Shown one piece after another: positions 1-10,385 of a stretch of 64,000 nt of DNA. Source of the stretch: Dokdonella_A sp014338185. Its GTDB lineage: Bacteria; Pseudomonadota; Gammaproteobacteria; Xanthomonadales; Rhodanobacteraceae. Numbering within the stretch: the stretch's first letter is position 1; every line of letters starts with the position of its first letter. The position numbers and the translations under genes are program-made. Location: contig SZOS01000001.1 in NCBI GenBank assembly GCA_030263295.1, forward strand, positions 200,707-264,706, written 5' to 3'. The notes under the pieces were generated by a model. That model worked only from the letters and a program-made list of their open reading frames with translations, ran no database searches and was not told the origin of the DNA.

Positions 1-1
1 G

Positions 2-583
2 GGCCGGCTGGCGAGCGGCGGCGAGCAGCGTGGCGAGTCGGTGCTGCTGCGGCTCGACGACGGCAGCACGCTGGAGGCCGATGCGGTGGTGGCCGGGCTC
101 GGCATCGTGCCCGACACCGCGTTGGGCAGCGCGGCCGGCGCCGAGGTCGACAACGGCATCCATGTCGATGCCTGCATGCGCACGCGCGTGGCCGACGTGT
201 TCGCCGCGGGCGACGTGGCCAATTTTCCCAATCCCGCGCTCGGGCGCCTGCGCGTGGAGCACGAGAACGCGGCGGTCACGATGGGCCGGTGCGCGGGCCG
301 CGCGATGGCCGGGCAGGCCACGCCCTACACCGAACTGCCGTTCTTCTACTCCGACCTGTTCGATCTGGGCTACGAGGCGGTGGGCCGGCTCGATGCGCGG
401 CTCGACATCGTCGAGGACTGGGTCACGCCCAACCGCGAAGGCGTGGTCTATTACCTCGAGCACGGCCGCGTGCGCGGCGTGCTGCTGTGGAACACCTGGG
501 GCCAGGTGGACGCTGCGCGCGTGCTGATCGCCGAACCCGGCCCGCACGACGCCAGCAGCCTGCACGCGCGCATCCGCGCCTGA
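2..583 (+). CDS. FAD/NAD(P)-dependent oxidoreductase, C-terminal part (partial)
   Basis: This is the 3' part of a pyridine nucleotide-disulfide oxidoreductase; the gene is cut by the window edge, so the N-terminal FAD fold is missing. The visible part has the VVAGLGIVPDT strand that ends the NAD-binding domain, the FAD-contacting segment VFAAGDVANF, and a C-terminal reductase domain with FFYSDLFDLGYEAVG. That layout matches the ferredoxin-reductase/AIF-like family, which passes electrons between NAD(P)H and an iron-sulfur protein. No electron-transfer partner lies within the window, so the substrate is unknown. It converges on folK, with only 18 bases between the stop codons. I am confident of the family, not of the partner. 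Confidence 0.8.
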   Translation, partial: GRLASGGEQRGESVLLRLDDGSTLEADAVVAGLGIVPDTALGSAAGAEVDNGIHVDACMRTRVADVFAAGDVANFPNPALGRLRVEHENAAVTMGRCAGRAMAGQATPYTELPFFYSDLFDLGYEAVGRLDARLDIVEDWVTPNREGVVYYLEHGRVRGVLLWNTWGQVDAARVLIAEPGPHDASSLHARIRA

Positions 584-601
584 GGATCGCGCGATGAGGC
601 G

Positions 602-1111
602 TCAGTCGAGCCGCAGCGCCTCGACCTCGTGCACGTCGATCCGGCGCAGCGCGTCGGCCACGGTGCCGTAGCCGGGAAACGCGGCATCGGGCGCGATCTC
701 GGCCAGCGGCACCAGCGCGAACGCGCGCTCGTGCAGGTGCGGGTGCGGCACGCGCAGCCCGCGTTCGTTGATCACGCGATCGCCGTACAGCAGCAGGTCG
801 AGGTCGAGCACGCGCGGGCCCCAGCGCATCGAGGCGGTCTCGCGCTCGCGCTCGCGGCCGGCGGCGCGCTCGATCGCGAGCAGCTGCGCGAGCAGGGTCG
901 CCGGTTCGAGCGTGGTCTGCAGCACCGCGGCCGCGTTGATGAAGTCGGGCTGGTCCAGGCGCCCCCAGGCCGCGCTGCGGTACAACCGCGACACCGCGCG
1001 CACGCTGCTGTCGGGGATGTCCGCGAGCGTTTCCAGCGCGCGCGCCACCGCGACGCGCGGATGGCCGATGTTGGCGCCCAGGCCGATGCAGGCGGTGACG
1101 GACTGGTTCAT
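602..1111 (-). CDS. folK: 2-amino-4-hydroxy-6-hydroxymethyldihydropteridine pyrophosphokinase
   Basis: This 169-residue HPPK transfers pyrophosphate from ATP to 6-hydroxymethyl-dihydropterin in cytosolic folate synthesis. It starts ACIGLGANIGHP, as the family does, and carries the signature RWGPRVLDLDLLLYGD, whose two aspartates bind Mg-ATP, followed by the VPHPHLHERAFAL segment. The frame stays open about 60 codons further upstream, but HPPKs begin just before the CIGLGAN strand, so the ATG at 1111 is the natural start. No other folate gene is visible in the window. It is transcribed away from clpB, and the 260 bases between them should hold both promoters. Confidence 0.93.
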   Translation of the reverse strand: MNQSVTACIGLGANIGHPRVAVARALETLADIPDSSVRAVSRLYRSAAWGRLDQPDFINAAAVLQTTLEPATLLAQLLAIERAAGRERERETASMRWGPRVLDLDLLLYGDRVINERGLRVPHPHLHERAFALVPLAEIAPDAAFPGYGTVADALRRIDVHEVEALRLD

Positions 1112-1372
1112 CGTTGGGCTCCGGGCTGGGTGGTTCGGCGCGGGACGGTCATCGCCCGCACCGTGCGCGCGCATCCCGCGCGACGAGAGTGTCGGGGCGC
1201 GCATCCCGCCGCGCAAGGTGCCAACGGCCACCTGCGCCGCGATGCCGCAGGCGGCGCCACCGCGCTTGAAGAGCCGCCGCGCACGCTCCATCTAGCGCCC
1301 AGCAGGGCCGACCGGCCCGATCCAGCCACGACCGCGCGCCGCGCGCCGGTCTTGCCACGAGGAGAGCGCGTG

Positions 1373-3955
<2,583 letters not shown>

Positions 3956-3966
3956 GTGACGCCCGC

Positions 3967-3991
3967 CCGTGCCGCGCCGCGCGCGGCACGG
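3967..3991. terminator. GC-rich hairpin between convergent genes
   Basis: A perfect 11-bp inverted repeat (CCGTGCCGCGC / GCGCGGCACGG) with a 3-base loop fills the gap between the clpB stop and the stop of the convergent methyltransferase. It has no T-run, so it may help end transcription or stabilise 3' ends, but is not a canonical terminator. Confidence 0.4.
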
Positions 3992-3992
3992 A

Positions 3993-4829
3993 CTACCAGC
4001 CCGGTTCGATGCGTATGCCCGCGTCCTTGCGCGGCAGTTCCATCTCGATGTGCAGGTTGGGGCGCAGCCCCGGGATCATTTCGTAGACACGCTGTCGCAG
4101 GCGATACCTGCCATCCGCGCGCGGCGGATAGTAGTCGCGCATCGTGATCCACTTGATCGTGTTGAAGTCGGGTGAGAGCAGGCAGAAGTAGCGCACGAGT
4201 TCGCGGCGCGAAAACTCGCGCCAGTGGTGCCCGTACGTGTGCGTGCTGAGGATTTCATCGACGCTGATGCCGCCGCCAAAGCCGCTCAGGAACCGCCCCG
4301 GGTTCCACATGCGGCCGTTCCAGGCGTAGTAGTTGGGCGTGGTGATGACGATGCGGCCGCCGCGCGCGAGGATGCGGTGGATCTGCTTCCACATCGCCAC
4401 CGGATTGAAGGTGAGGTGCTCGATGATTTCGGTGAACAGCAGCACGTCAATGCTCGAATCGGCAATCGCCTCCAGTGCCCGGGCCGACTCCAGGTCGGCA
4501 CAGGGCACGAGCCGGATGTCGTGGGCAGCGGCGAGCGCGCGCACATTGGCCAGCTCCAGCGTGACCGGCAGATCCACGGCCGTGAGTTCGAACCCGGCCT
4601 GACGCCACAGCAGCGCCTGGTGCAGCCAGTGCGCTCCGATGTCGAGCACGCGCTTGCCGCGGGCCATGTCCCAGGTCGACAGGAACTCGGCTTGCGTCAC
4701 GCAGAAGCGCTGGTAGTGGCGGGCCAGGTACCCGTGATCGGTGCCGCCGTGGCGATCAAACAGGCTGGCGAATTCATCTAGCGACTTGAACATCCAGATG
4801 TTCCCGTGGTCCACGCTCGCCAACGGCAT
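3993..4829 (-). CDS. class I SAM-dependent methyltransferase
   Basis: A Rossmann-fold methyltransferase of the Methyltransf_23 kind, about 278 residues. SAM motif I is VLDIGAHWLHQ, with histidine and tryptophan where GxG is more usual; the acidic end of strand 2 is TAVDLP, and the post-motif region is LLFTEIIEHLTF, then GGRIVITTPNYYAW. Such proteins often methylate sugars or small metabolites, but nothing here shows the acceptor. The ATG at 4829 is chosen; the ATG at 4793 (MFKSLDEF) is an equal alternative, since neither has a strong Shine-Dalgarno. It is divergent from the neighbouring B12-binding gene and convergent with clpB. Conserved sequence starts around MFKSLDEFASLF. Confidence 0.75.
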   Translation of the reverse strand: MPLASVDHGNIWMFKSLDEFASLFDRHGGTDHGYLARHYQRFCVTQAEFLSTWDMARGKRVLDIGAHWLHQALLWRQAGFELTAVDLPVTLELANVRALAAAHDIRLVPCADLESARALEAIADSSIDVLLFTEIIEHLTFNPVAMWKQIHRILARGGRIVITTPNYYAWNGRMWNPGRFLSGFGGGISVDEILSTHTYGHHWREFSRRELVRYFCLLSPDFNTIKWITMRDYYPPRADGRYRLRQRVYEMIPGLRPNLHIEMELPRKDAGIRIEPGW

Positions 4830-5008
4830 CGGCGAGACGATCGCAAGTATGGCAGCGGTTGCCGTTTGCTGGCGTGACACGCGACCGCAATCAACCGATC
4901 CCGCGTGCAGGTCCGGTGCGTCGACCAGCGTGGGCGCTGCGCGTGTGGCAGTGGCGAGCGGGTTGGTAGAGTGTCCGGCTCCGAGGCCCACGACCGCAGG
5001 CACCGCCC

Positions 5009-5782
5009 ATGACAGGTTTGCGCGTTTTCTCGCATACACCGGCCAACACCGAGATCGTGTGTGCGCTCGGCTGCGCCGAGCGGTTGGTGGGCGTGGACGC
5101 GGACTCCGATCATCCGGCCGAGGTGGTGGCGCGTCTGCCCAGGGCCGGACGTGACCTCGACCTGGATGAGCAGGCGGTGCTGCGCCTGCGCCCCGACCTC
5201 GTGCTGACCTCGCTCACCGTGCCCGGCCACGAGCACGTGGTCGAGCGCCTGCAGCGCGCCGGACTCGCCATCCTCGTGAGCGATCCGCAGTCGCTGCAGG
5301 GTGTGTACGCCAACATCCGAGAGATCGCCGCCGCGCTGGGCGTGGCTGAGCGCGCCGAGCCGCTGATTGCGCAGATGGATGCGGCGATGCCCGCGGTCGC
5401 GGTTGCGCAGCGGCGTCCCGCGGTGCTGGTGGAGTGGTGGCCCAAGCCGGTGATCGCGCCGGCGCGGCGCTCGTGGACGACCGATCTCATCGAGCGCGCG
5501 GGCGGCCGCAATCCATGGGCCGACGAGGACGCCAAGAGCCTGCCGCTGGAAAACGCGCGCGTGCTCGCGGCCGCGCCCGAGGTGGTGGTGATGAGCTGGT
5601 GCGGTGTCAGGGAGTCCAACTACCGCGCCGACATCGTGCGCCGGCGCGAAGGTTGGGCCGATGTGCCCGCGGTGCGCGGCGGGCACATCCACGCCTGCAG
5701 CGAAGCCTTCCTCGGGCGTCCCGGGCCACGCCTGGTCGAAGGCTATCGGCGCCTGCGCGCCCACATCGCGCAGGCGCTGTGA
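5009..5782 (+). CDS. cobalamin-binding protein (BtuF-like), first paralog
   Basis: A 257-residue helical-backbone periplasmic-binding fold of the BtuF/FhuD class (COG0614-like). It starts RVFSHTPANTEIVCALG, the family's first strand and substrate loop, and ends with GRPGPRLVEGYRRLR. It should bind cobalamin or a corrinoid. There is no signal peptide: conserved sequence begins at residue 5, and the bases upstream offer no hydrophobic leader. It is therefore either cytoplasmic or not a classical ABC binding protein, and no btuC or btuD is nearby. It lies directly upstream of, not behind, the first cobalamin riboswitch. Function is inferred from family and neighbourhood. Confidence 0.75.
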   Translation: MTGLRVFSHTPANTEIVCALGCAERLVGVDADSDHPAEVVARLPRAGRDLDLDEQAVLRLRPDLVLTSLTVPGHEHVVERLQRAGLAILVSDPQSLQGVYANIREIAAALGVAERAEPLIAQMDAAMPAVAVAQRRPAVLVEWWPKPVIAPARRSWTTDLIERAGGRNPWADEDAKSLPLENARVLAAAPEVVVMSWCGVRESNYRADIVRRREGWADVPAVRGGHIHACSEAFLGRPGPRLVEGYRRLRAHIAQAL

Positions 5783-5791
5783 GTGCGTGCA

Positions 5792-5820
5792 TTGTTGTGG
5801 CCGGGGTGAACGCCTATGAT
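5792..5820 (+). promoter_or_regulatory. sigma-70-like promoter ahead of the first cobalamin riboswitch
   Basis: TTGTTG, 17 bases, TATGAT. The -10 box lies about 14 bases before the start of the riboswitch fold, so transcription would begin right at the aptamer. Confidence 0.55.
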
Positions 5821-5833
5821 GGCGCCGCCCATG

Positions 5834-6035
5834 GTGACCGACCGCGACCTGCGGAAGGTTGAAACGGGAATCCGGTGCGCGTCCATTGCCGCAAGGCACG
5901 GCGCAATTCCGGAGCTGCCCCCGCAACGGTAGGCGAGTTGCGATCCACCACCAGCCACTGTGCTCGACGCATGGGAAGGCGTGGATCGCGAAGGCACCAG
6001 CCTTCACTCGCGAGCCCGGAGACCGGCCTGCGGCA
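5834..6035 (+). promoter_or_regulatory. cobalamin (AdoCbl) riboswitch 1
   Basis: The leader has the conserved parts of a class-I cobalamin aptamer in order: GGTTGAAACGGGAATCCGGTG at the 5' side, GGAGCTGCCCCCGCAACGGT in the core, GCCACTGTG then GGGAAGGC, and the B12 box AGCCCGGAGACCGGCC at 6013-6028. Binding of adenosylcobalamin normally shuts off expression. It controls the small membrane protein at 6368 and perhaps the following binding-protein gene. About 330 bases separate the box from that start codon; they contain no gene I recognise, and the expression platform was not resolved. Confidence 0.95.
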
Positions 6036-6367
6036 ACAACCGGACATGCGGTGGGCATGACCACGGTGCTGCGGCACGACCAAGCACGCATCGTCCCACC
6101 CTCCGCCTGTCCCGTGACGTCGTCGATCCGCGCGGGCAGGCGCGGACAGGGAGCGTGTGTGGAGTGCAGCGCCAGCCATCGTCGCATCGCCAGCAGCGCC
6201 CGGTCGCGTGCCGCCACGCAGGGCGGTGTGGCGCCGTGCCTGCGCCCGCGCGCGATCTCGCCCGACACCCTGGCCACGGCTGTGCGGGCGCGACGTCCTC
6301 GATGTGGTTCCACCCGGACGCCGTGGTGGCGTCCGACCGACCGATTCCACTGCAAAGGAGAACACCG

Positions 6368-6949
6368 ATGACAACGATGTTGCGCAACCGGACCCTGGTG
6401 CTTGCTGGCGTGCTGGCGGCACTGCTGTTTTTCACCCGCTACAGCTACTTCGGCCTGTCGGCGTACTGCGCCAATGCGTCGCTGGCGGTGTTCCTCCTCG
6501 GCGGTTTCTACCTGCGCCGCCATCAGCTGTTCGCCGGCTTCCTCGCCTTCGCGCTGCTCATCGATGCGCTGGCGCTGTGGCAAGGCCATGTGTCCGCCGC
6601 GCTGTTCACGCGCGCCTACCTGTTCGAGCCGCTGGCCTATGCGTTGTTGTGGTACGGCGCGGCGCGACTGGCGCTGCGCGCGCGTTCGCCGCTCGCCTTG
6701 GGTGGCGGCATGCTGCTGCTGGCGACGATTGCCTTCACGCTCACCAATGGCTCGTTCTACTGGCTCAGCGGTTTCTTCCCGGGCGCGAGCATGTCCGGCT
6801 GGGCCGCGGACTTTGCGCGCTGGGCGCCGCTGTTCGTCGGCACCACGATCGCCTATGTCGCGCTGGTGATGGGCGGCGTCGAGGCCGTGCGCCGCATCGG
6901 CGCGCGAGGCGCGACGGTCGGCTCGGTGCACGGCGCCTCGCGCGCCTGA
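6368..6949 (+). CDS. BtuM-like inner-membrane protein under B12 riboswitch control
   Basis: A 193-residue, strongly hydrophobic protein with about six membrane spans. It is the first gene after a cobalamin riboswitch and has a good AAAGGAG eight bases before its ATG. SLAVFLLGGFYLRR, a LLIDALAL segment and AYLFEPLAYALLWYGA align by eye with BtuM, the solitary ECF-type B12 transporter family known from Thiobacillus denitrificans. In that family a cysteine just before the 'PAYxFLxPAYxxLW' segment ligates cobalt; here the matching stretch reads ALFTRAYLFEP, with no cysteine, and the only cysteine is residue 34. A B12 or corrinoid importer is likely; its mechanism may differ from the cysteine-bearing group. 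An unrelated small polytopic protein cannot be excluded. Confidence 0.65.
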   Translation: MTTMLRNRTLVLAGVLAALLFFTRYSYFGLSAYCANASLAVFLLGGFYLRRHQLFAGFLAFALLIDALALWQGHVSAALFTRAYLFEPLAYALLWYGAARLALRARSPLALGGGMLLLATIAFTLTNGSFYWLSGFFPGASMSGWAADFARWAPLFVGTTIAYVALVMGGVEAVRRIGARGATVGSVHGASRA

Positions 6950-7049
6950 GCCCGTCCACGTGAGTGGGCCCGCGGCGCACATGCGCCGCGGACCCCGGTT
7001 CGAACGGTCCCGCGACGTGGTCGCGGCGGCCTTGCCACGGGAGCCATGC

Positions 7050-8021
7050 ATGTCACAGCCAACGCTCGCAACAACGCACGCGCCACGCATCGTGTCGCTG
7101 CTGCCCAGCGTCACCGAGATCGTGGTCGCGCTCGGCTTGGGTGAGCATCTGGTCGCACGTTCGCACCAGTGCGATTTCCCGCCGCAGGTCACCCACCTGC
7201 CCGCGCTCAGTCGCTCGCGCATCGCGCCGGGCGGCAGCGCGCGCGAAATCCACCAGCGTGTGGGTGAGGTGCTGCAGCAGGGACTGGCCATGTACGAGGT
7301 GGACGCCGCGCGCCTGCAGGCGCTCGCGCCGCACTACATCCTCAGCCAGACCCAGTGCGCGATCTGCGCGGTGACGCCGGGCGACCTGCAATCGGCGCTC
7401 GCTGCCTGGCCCGCGGCGACACCGCGGCCGCAGGTGGTGTCGGTGGAACCGGCCGACCTGGCCGAGGTGTTCGAGGTGATCCGCCATCTCGGACGCGTGC
7501 TGCAGGTGCCCGAGCGCGGTGAGCGGGTGGCGGCGACGCTGGCCGCGCGCATCAGTGCGCTGGCACGGCGCACCGCGGGACTGGCTCGGCCGAGCGTGGT
7601 CGCGCTGGAGTGGACCGATCCGCTGATCGCCGCGGGCAATTGGGTGCCCGAGCTGATCGAGTGCGCGGGCGGCCGCTGCGTGCTCGGAACCCGCGGCGAG
7701 GAATCACCCGCGTTGCCGTTCGCCGAACTGGAGGCGGCCGATCCCGACGTGATCGTGATCACGCCATGCGGCTTCACCCTGGCCGACGGCATCGCCGAAC
7801 TCGAACTGCTGGCCCGGCAGCCGCAGTGGGCCGGCCTGCGCGCGGTGCGCGACCGGCGCGTGTACGTGGTCGATGGCGTGCATTACTTCAACCGCCCCGG
7901 CCCGCGCCTGGTCGAATCCGCCGAAATCCTTGCCGAGATCCTGCATCCGCAGGCCTGCGACTTCGGCCATCGCGACAAGGTGTGGATCCCCGCCACGCCA
8001 TGGTTGCCGCGCGCGGCGTGA
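7050..8021 (+). CDS. cobalamin-binding protein (BtuF-like), second paralog
   Basis: A 323-residue BtuF/FhuD-class protein, longer than and clearly diverged from the one at 5009. It has PRIVSLLPSVTEIVVALGL at the N-terminus, the motif LSQTQCAICAV near residue 110 seen in a subgroup of leaderless cobalamin-binding proteins, and NRPGPRLVESAEI near the end. No signal peptide precedes the conserved start. The ATG at 7050 is chosen because homology begins soon after it; the open frame upstream reads as non-conserved. It lies 100 bases behind the BtuM-like gene and could be co-transcribed with it under riboswitch 1, pairing a membrane transporter with a soluble corrinoid-binding partner. Confidence 0.78.
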   Translation: MSQPTLATTHAPRIVSLLPSVTEIVVALGLGEHLVARSHQCDFPPQVTHLPALSRSRIAPGGSAREIHQRVGEVLQQGLAMYEVDAARLQALAPHYILSQTQCAICAVTPGDLQSALAAWPAATPRPQVVSVEPADLAEVFEVIRHLGRVLQVPERGERVAATLAARISALARRTAGLARPSVVALEWTDPLIAAGNWVPELIECAGGRCVLGTRGEESPALPFAELEAADPDVIVITPCGFTLADGIAELELLARQPQWAGLRAVRDRRVYVVDGVHYFNRPGPRLVESAEILAEILHPQACDFGHRDKVWIPATPWLPRAA

Positions 8022-8095
8022 CGCGGGCGCCGCGCATCGGCTCGGGCGCGGCCTGGTCGCCGCGATCGCGGCTGGGCAGTGTGCATTCGGGCTGC

Positions 8096-8101
8096 TAGAC
8101 T
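8096..8101 (+). promoter_or_regulatory. -10 box (TAGACT) ahead of the second cobalamin riboswitch
   Basis: TAGACT lies about 15 bases before the aptamer, mirroring riboswitch 1. No convincing -35 box is visible at the right distance. Confidence 0.4.
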
Positions 8102-8113
8102 GCCGCCCGCCTG

Positions 8114-8330
8114 AGGTGACCGTGGATCGCATCCACGGTTGAAACGGGAATCCGGTGCGCGTCGCTTGCCGCAAGGCACGACGCAATTCCGGAGCTGCCC
8201 CCGCAACGGTGGGCGGGCATGGCCTTGCAGCCATCGGACCGATACGACGCCACTGTGCCGCCGGCACGGGAAGGCATCGGTCCGGAAGACGTCGGTCTTC
8301 ACCCGCGAGCCCGGAGACCGGCCTTGTGGC
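8114..8330 (+). promoter_or_regulatory. cobalamin (AdoCbl) riboswitch 2
   Basis: A second class-I aptamer with the same parts: GGTTGAAACGGGAATCCGGTG, GGAGCTGCCCCCGCAACGGT, GCCACTGTG, GGGAAGGC and the B12 box AGCCCGGAGACCGGCC at 8308-8323. Its 5' half is almost base-for-base the same as riboswitch 1 while the peripheral arm differs. It stands 137 bases before btuB, the classic target of this riboswitch. Confidence 0.96.
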
Positions 8331-8389
8331 TCGACCTGACAAGCGGAGGGCTTGTGCATGGTGGCCGTGCGCCGAGCACGCTGCCCTGC

Positions 8390-8450
8390 CTCCTTTTGCC
8401 GCCTGTCGCATCCCTCAACGGTGCCGCACGGGTTGGTGCGGCCAAAGGAG
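8390..8450 (+). promoter_or_regulatory. candidate expression platform: anti-SD and SD of btuB
   Basis: CTCCTTT at 8390-8396 is complementary to the btuB Shine-Dalgarno AAAGGAG at 8444-8450. Between them, GCCGCA...TGCGGC (8423-8442) forms a small hairpin ending next to the SD. This fits ligand-dependent SD masking, so control at translation initiation; the pairing is inferred by eye only. Confidence 0.4.
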
Positions 8451-8459
8451 CCTTTCATA

Positions 8460-10328
8460 ATGTCGCTGTGCCATTTTTCCGTCCGCAACGCGCTGGCTGC
8501 GGCCTGCGTGCTCGCCTGTGCCCATCTCGCCGCCGAAGGCGCCCCGGTGGAACTGGAACAGGTGGTGGTGACCGCCACGCGCACCGAGCAGAGCCTGCTC
8601 GAAACCCTCGCATCGGTCAGCGTGATCGACCGCGACGAGATCGAACGCCTGCAGCCGCTGTCGGTGCTGGATCTGCTCGGCAGCCTGCCCGGCATCGTGC
8701 TCACCAACAACGGCGGGCCGGGCAAGGCCAGCGCACTGTTCCTGCGCGGCACCGAGTCCGACCACGTGGTGGTGCTCATCGATGGTGTGCGCATCGGCTC
8801 GGCTACCTTCGGCGGCGCCATGCTGCAGGACGTTCCGGTGGACCAGATCGAGCGCATCGAAGTCGTACGCGGGCCGTTTTCGAGCCTGTATGGCTCGGAA
8901 GCGATCGGCGGCGTGATCCAGATCTTCACGCGCCGTCCCGCGGGTGCGTTCACGCCGTTCGCGAGCCTCGGCGCGGGCAGCGACGACCTCGCGCGCGCGA
9001 GCGCGGGCGCGGCCGGGCGCGGCGAGCATGGCTGGTACTCGGCCAGCGTGGCGCACGAGCGCAGCGACGGCATCGACGCCACGCGCTGCAATCCGGTGTT
9101 CGGCTCGGGTTGCGCCCCCGAGGAACGCGATCGCGACGGCTTCCGCAACGCCTCGATCAACCTGCAGGGCGGTTACCGTTTCAACGCGGCGTGGGACGCC
9201 GAGGCACGGCTGTACCAGGCACGCGCCCACAACGAGAATGATGCGGGTGTCAGCGACACCGATCGCGCGCTGCAGCGCACGCTGGGTACCCGGCTGCGCT
9301 ATGCGCCGGGCGACAGCGCCAGCTTCACGGCGAGTCTGGGCCGCGACAGCGAGGGCAACACCAACTACCTGCGTGGCGAGGAAGCCAGTCGCTTCGACAA
9401 CGTGCGCGACCTGGCCTCGCTGCAGGCCGATCTCAAGGCCGGCGTCGGCCTGCTCACGCTCGGCTATGACTGGCAACGCGATCGGGTCATCAGCACTACC
9501 GTGTACGCGCTCGACCATCGCCGCAACAGCGGCTTGTTCGGCCAATGGCAGGGACGTTTTGGCGCGCATGCGCTGCAGGCCAGCCTGCGCCGCGACGACA
9601 GCAGCCAGTTCGACGCGCAGGTCACCGGCAACCTGCTGTGGGGCTGGCAGCTGGCACAGCAGCTGCGCCTCACGGCCAGCTACGGCACCGCGTTCAAGGG
9701 GCCGACCTTCAACGAGCTGTATTACCCCGGTTTTGGCAACCCGAACCTGCGCCCGGAACACTCGCGCAGCGCCGAACTCGGCCTGCGCGGCACGCCGGTC
9801 TGGGGCCAGTGGTCGCTCAACGCCTATGTCACGCGTGTCGACGACCTCATCGGTTACGACTCCTCGCTGGTGGACGATGACCATCCCTGGGGCCAACCCA
9901 ACAACATCGACACCGCGCACATCCGCGGCGCCGAGCTGAGCGTGGGTGGCACGCTCGCGCAGTGGGACTGGAATGCGAGCGCGAGCTGGATCGATCCGCG
10001 CGATGCGGGGTCCGGTGCGACGCGCGACAAGCTGCTGCCGCGGCGCGCGCGCCAGACCGCGCGCCTGGAACTCGACCGGCAATGGGGACGCGTGAGCGTC
10101 GGCGCCTCGGCCCAGTTCGTGAGCGCGCGCTACGAGGATGCCGCCAACACCCAGCGCATGGGCGGCTACACGCTGTATGGCCTGCGCGCCGGCTATGCGC
10201 TTGGCGCCGACTGGAACCTGCGCCTGTCGCTCAACAACATCGCCGACCATCGCTATGAGACCGCGCAGTATTTCAACCAGCCCGGACGCAGCGTCCTGCT
10301 CACGCTCAACTACCGGCCCAGCCGCTGA
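8460..10328 (+). CDS. btuB: TonB-dependent vitamin B12 receptor BtuB
   Basis: A 622-residue outer-membrane receptor that imports cobalamin using TonB energy. It has a signal peptide (about 1-26, ending HLAAEG), a TonB box QVVVTATR, the plug domain with LPGIVLTNNGGPGKASALFLRGTE, IDGVRIGS and VVRGPFSSLYGSEAIGGVI, and a 22-strand barrel that closes with LTLNYRPSR. The plug's 'GTESDHVVVLIDGVRIG' form is typical of BtuB rather than of siderophore receptors. It is 137 bases behind a cobalamin riboswitch, which supports the substrate. An AAAGGAG stands ten bases before the ATG. cobB follows after 57 bases and is probably in the same transcript. Confidence 0.95.
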   Translation: MSLCHFSVRNALAAACVLACAHLAAEGAPVELEQVVVTATRTEQSLLETLASVSVIDRDEIERLQPLSVLDLLGSLPGIVLTNNGGPGKASALFLRGTESDHVVVLIDGVRIGSATFGGAMLQDVPVDQIERIEVVRGPFSSLYGSEAIGGVIQIFTRRPAGAFTPFASLGAGSDDLARASAGAAGRGEHGWYSASVAHERSDGIDATRCNPVFGSGCAPEERDRDGFRNASINLQGGYRFNAAWDAEARLYQARAHNENDAGVSDTDRALQRTLGTRLRYAPGDSASFTASLGRDSEGNTNYLRGEEASRFDNVRDLASLQADLKAGVGLLTLGYDWQRDRVISTTVYALDHRRNSGLFGQWQGRFGAHALQASLRRDDSSQFDAQVTGNLLWGWQLAQQLRLTASYGTAFKGPTFNELYYPGFGNPNLRPEHSRSAELGLRGTPVWGQWSLNAYVTRVDDLIGYDSSLVDDDHPWGQPNNIDTAHIRGAELSVGGTLAQWDWNASASWIDPRDAGSGATRDKLLPRRARQTARLELDRQWGRVSVGASAQFVSARYEDAANTQRMGGYTLYGLRAGYALGADWNLRLSLNNIADHRYETAQYFNQPGRSVLLTLNYRPSR

Positions 10329-10385
10329 CGGCTGCGCGTCGATGGGAAAGGCGCCGCGCATGCGCTTGCCCGCAGTGCCGGTCGC

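Noticed and set aside
629..1372. Very long open frame ahead of clpB, giving a 1108-residue protein
   Set aside because: It lies antisense to folK and encodes non-conserved, Arg/Ala-rich sequence; ClpB homology starts at 1373 behind an SD.
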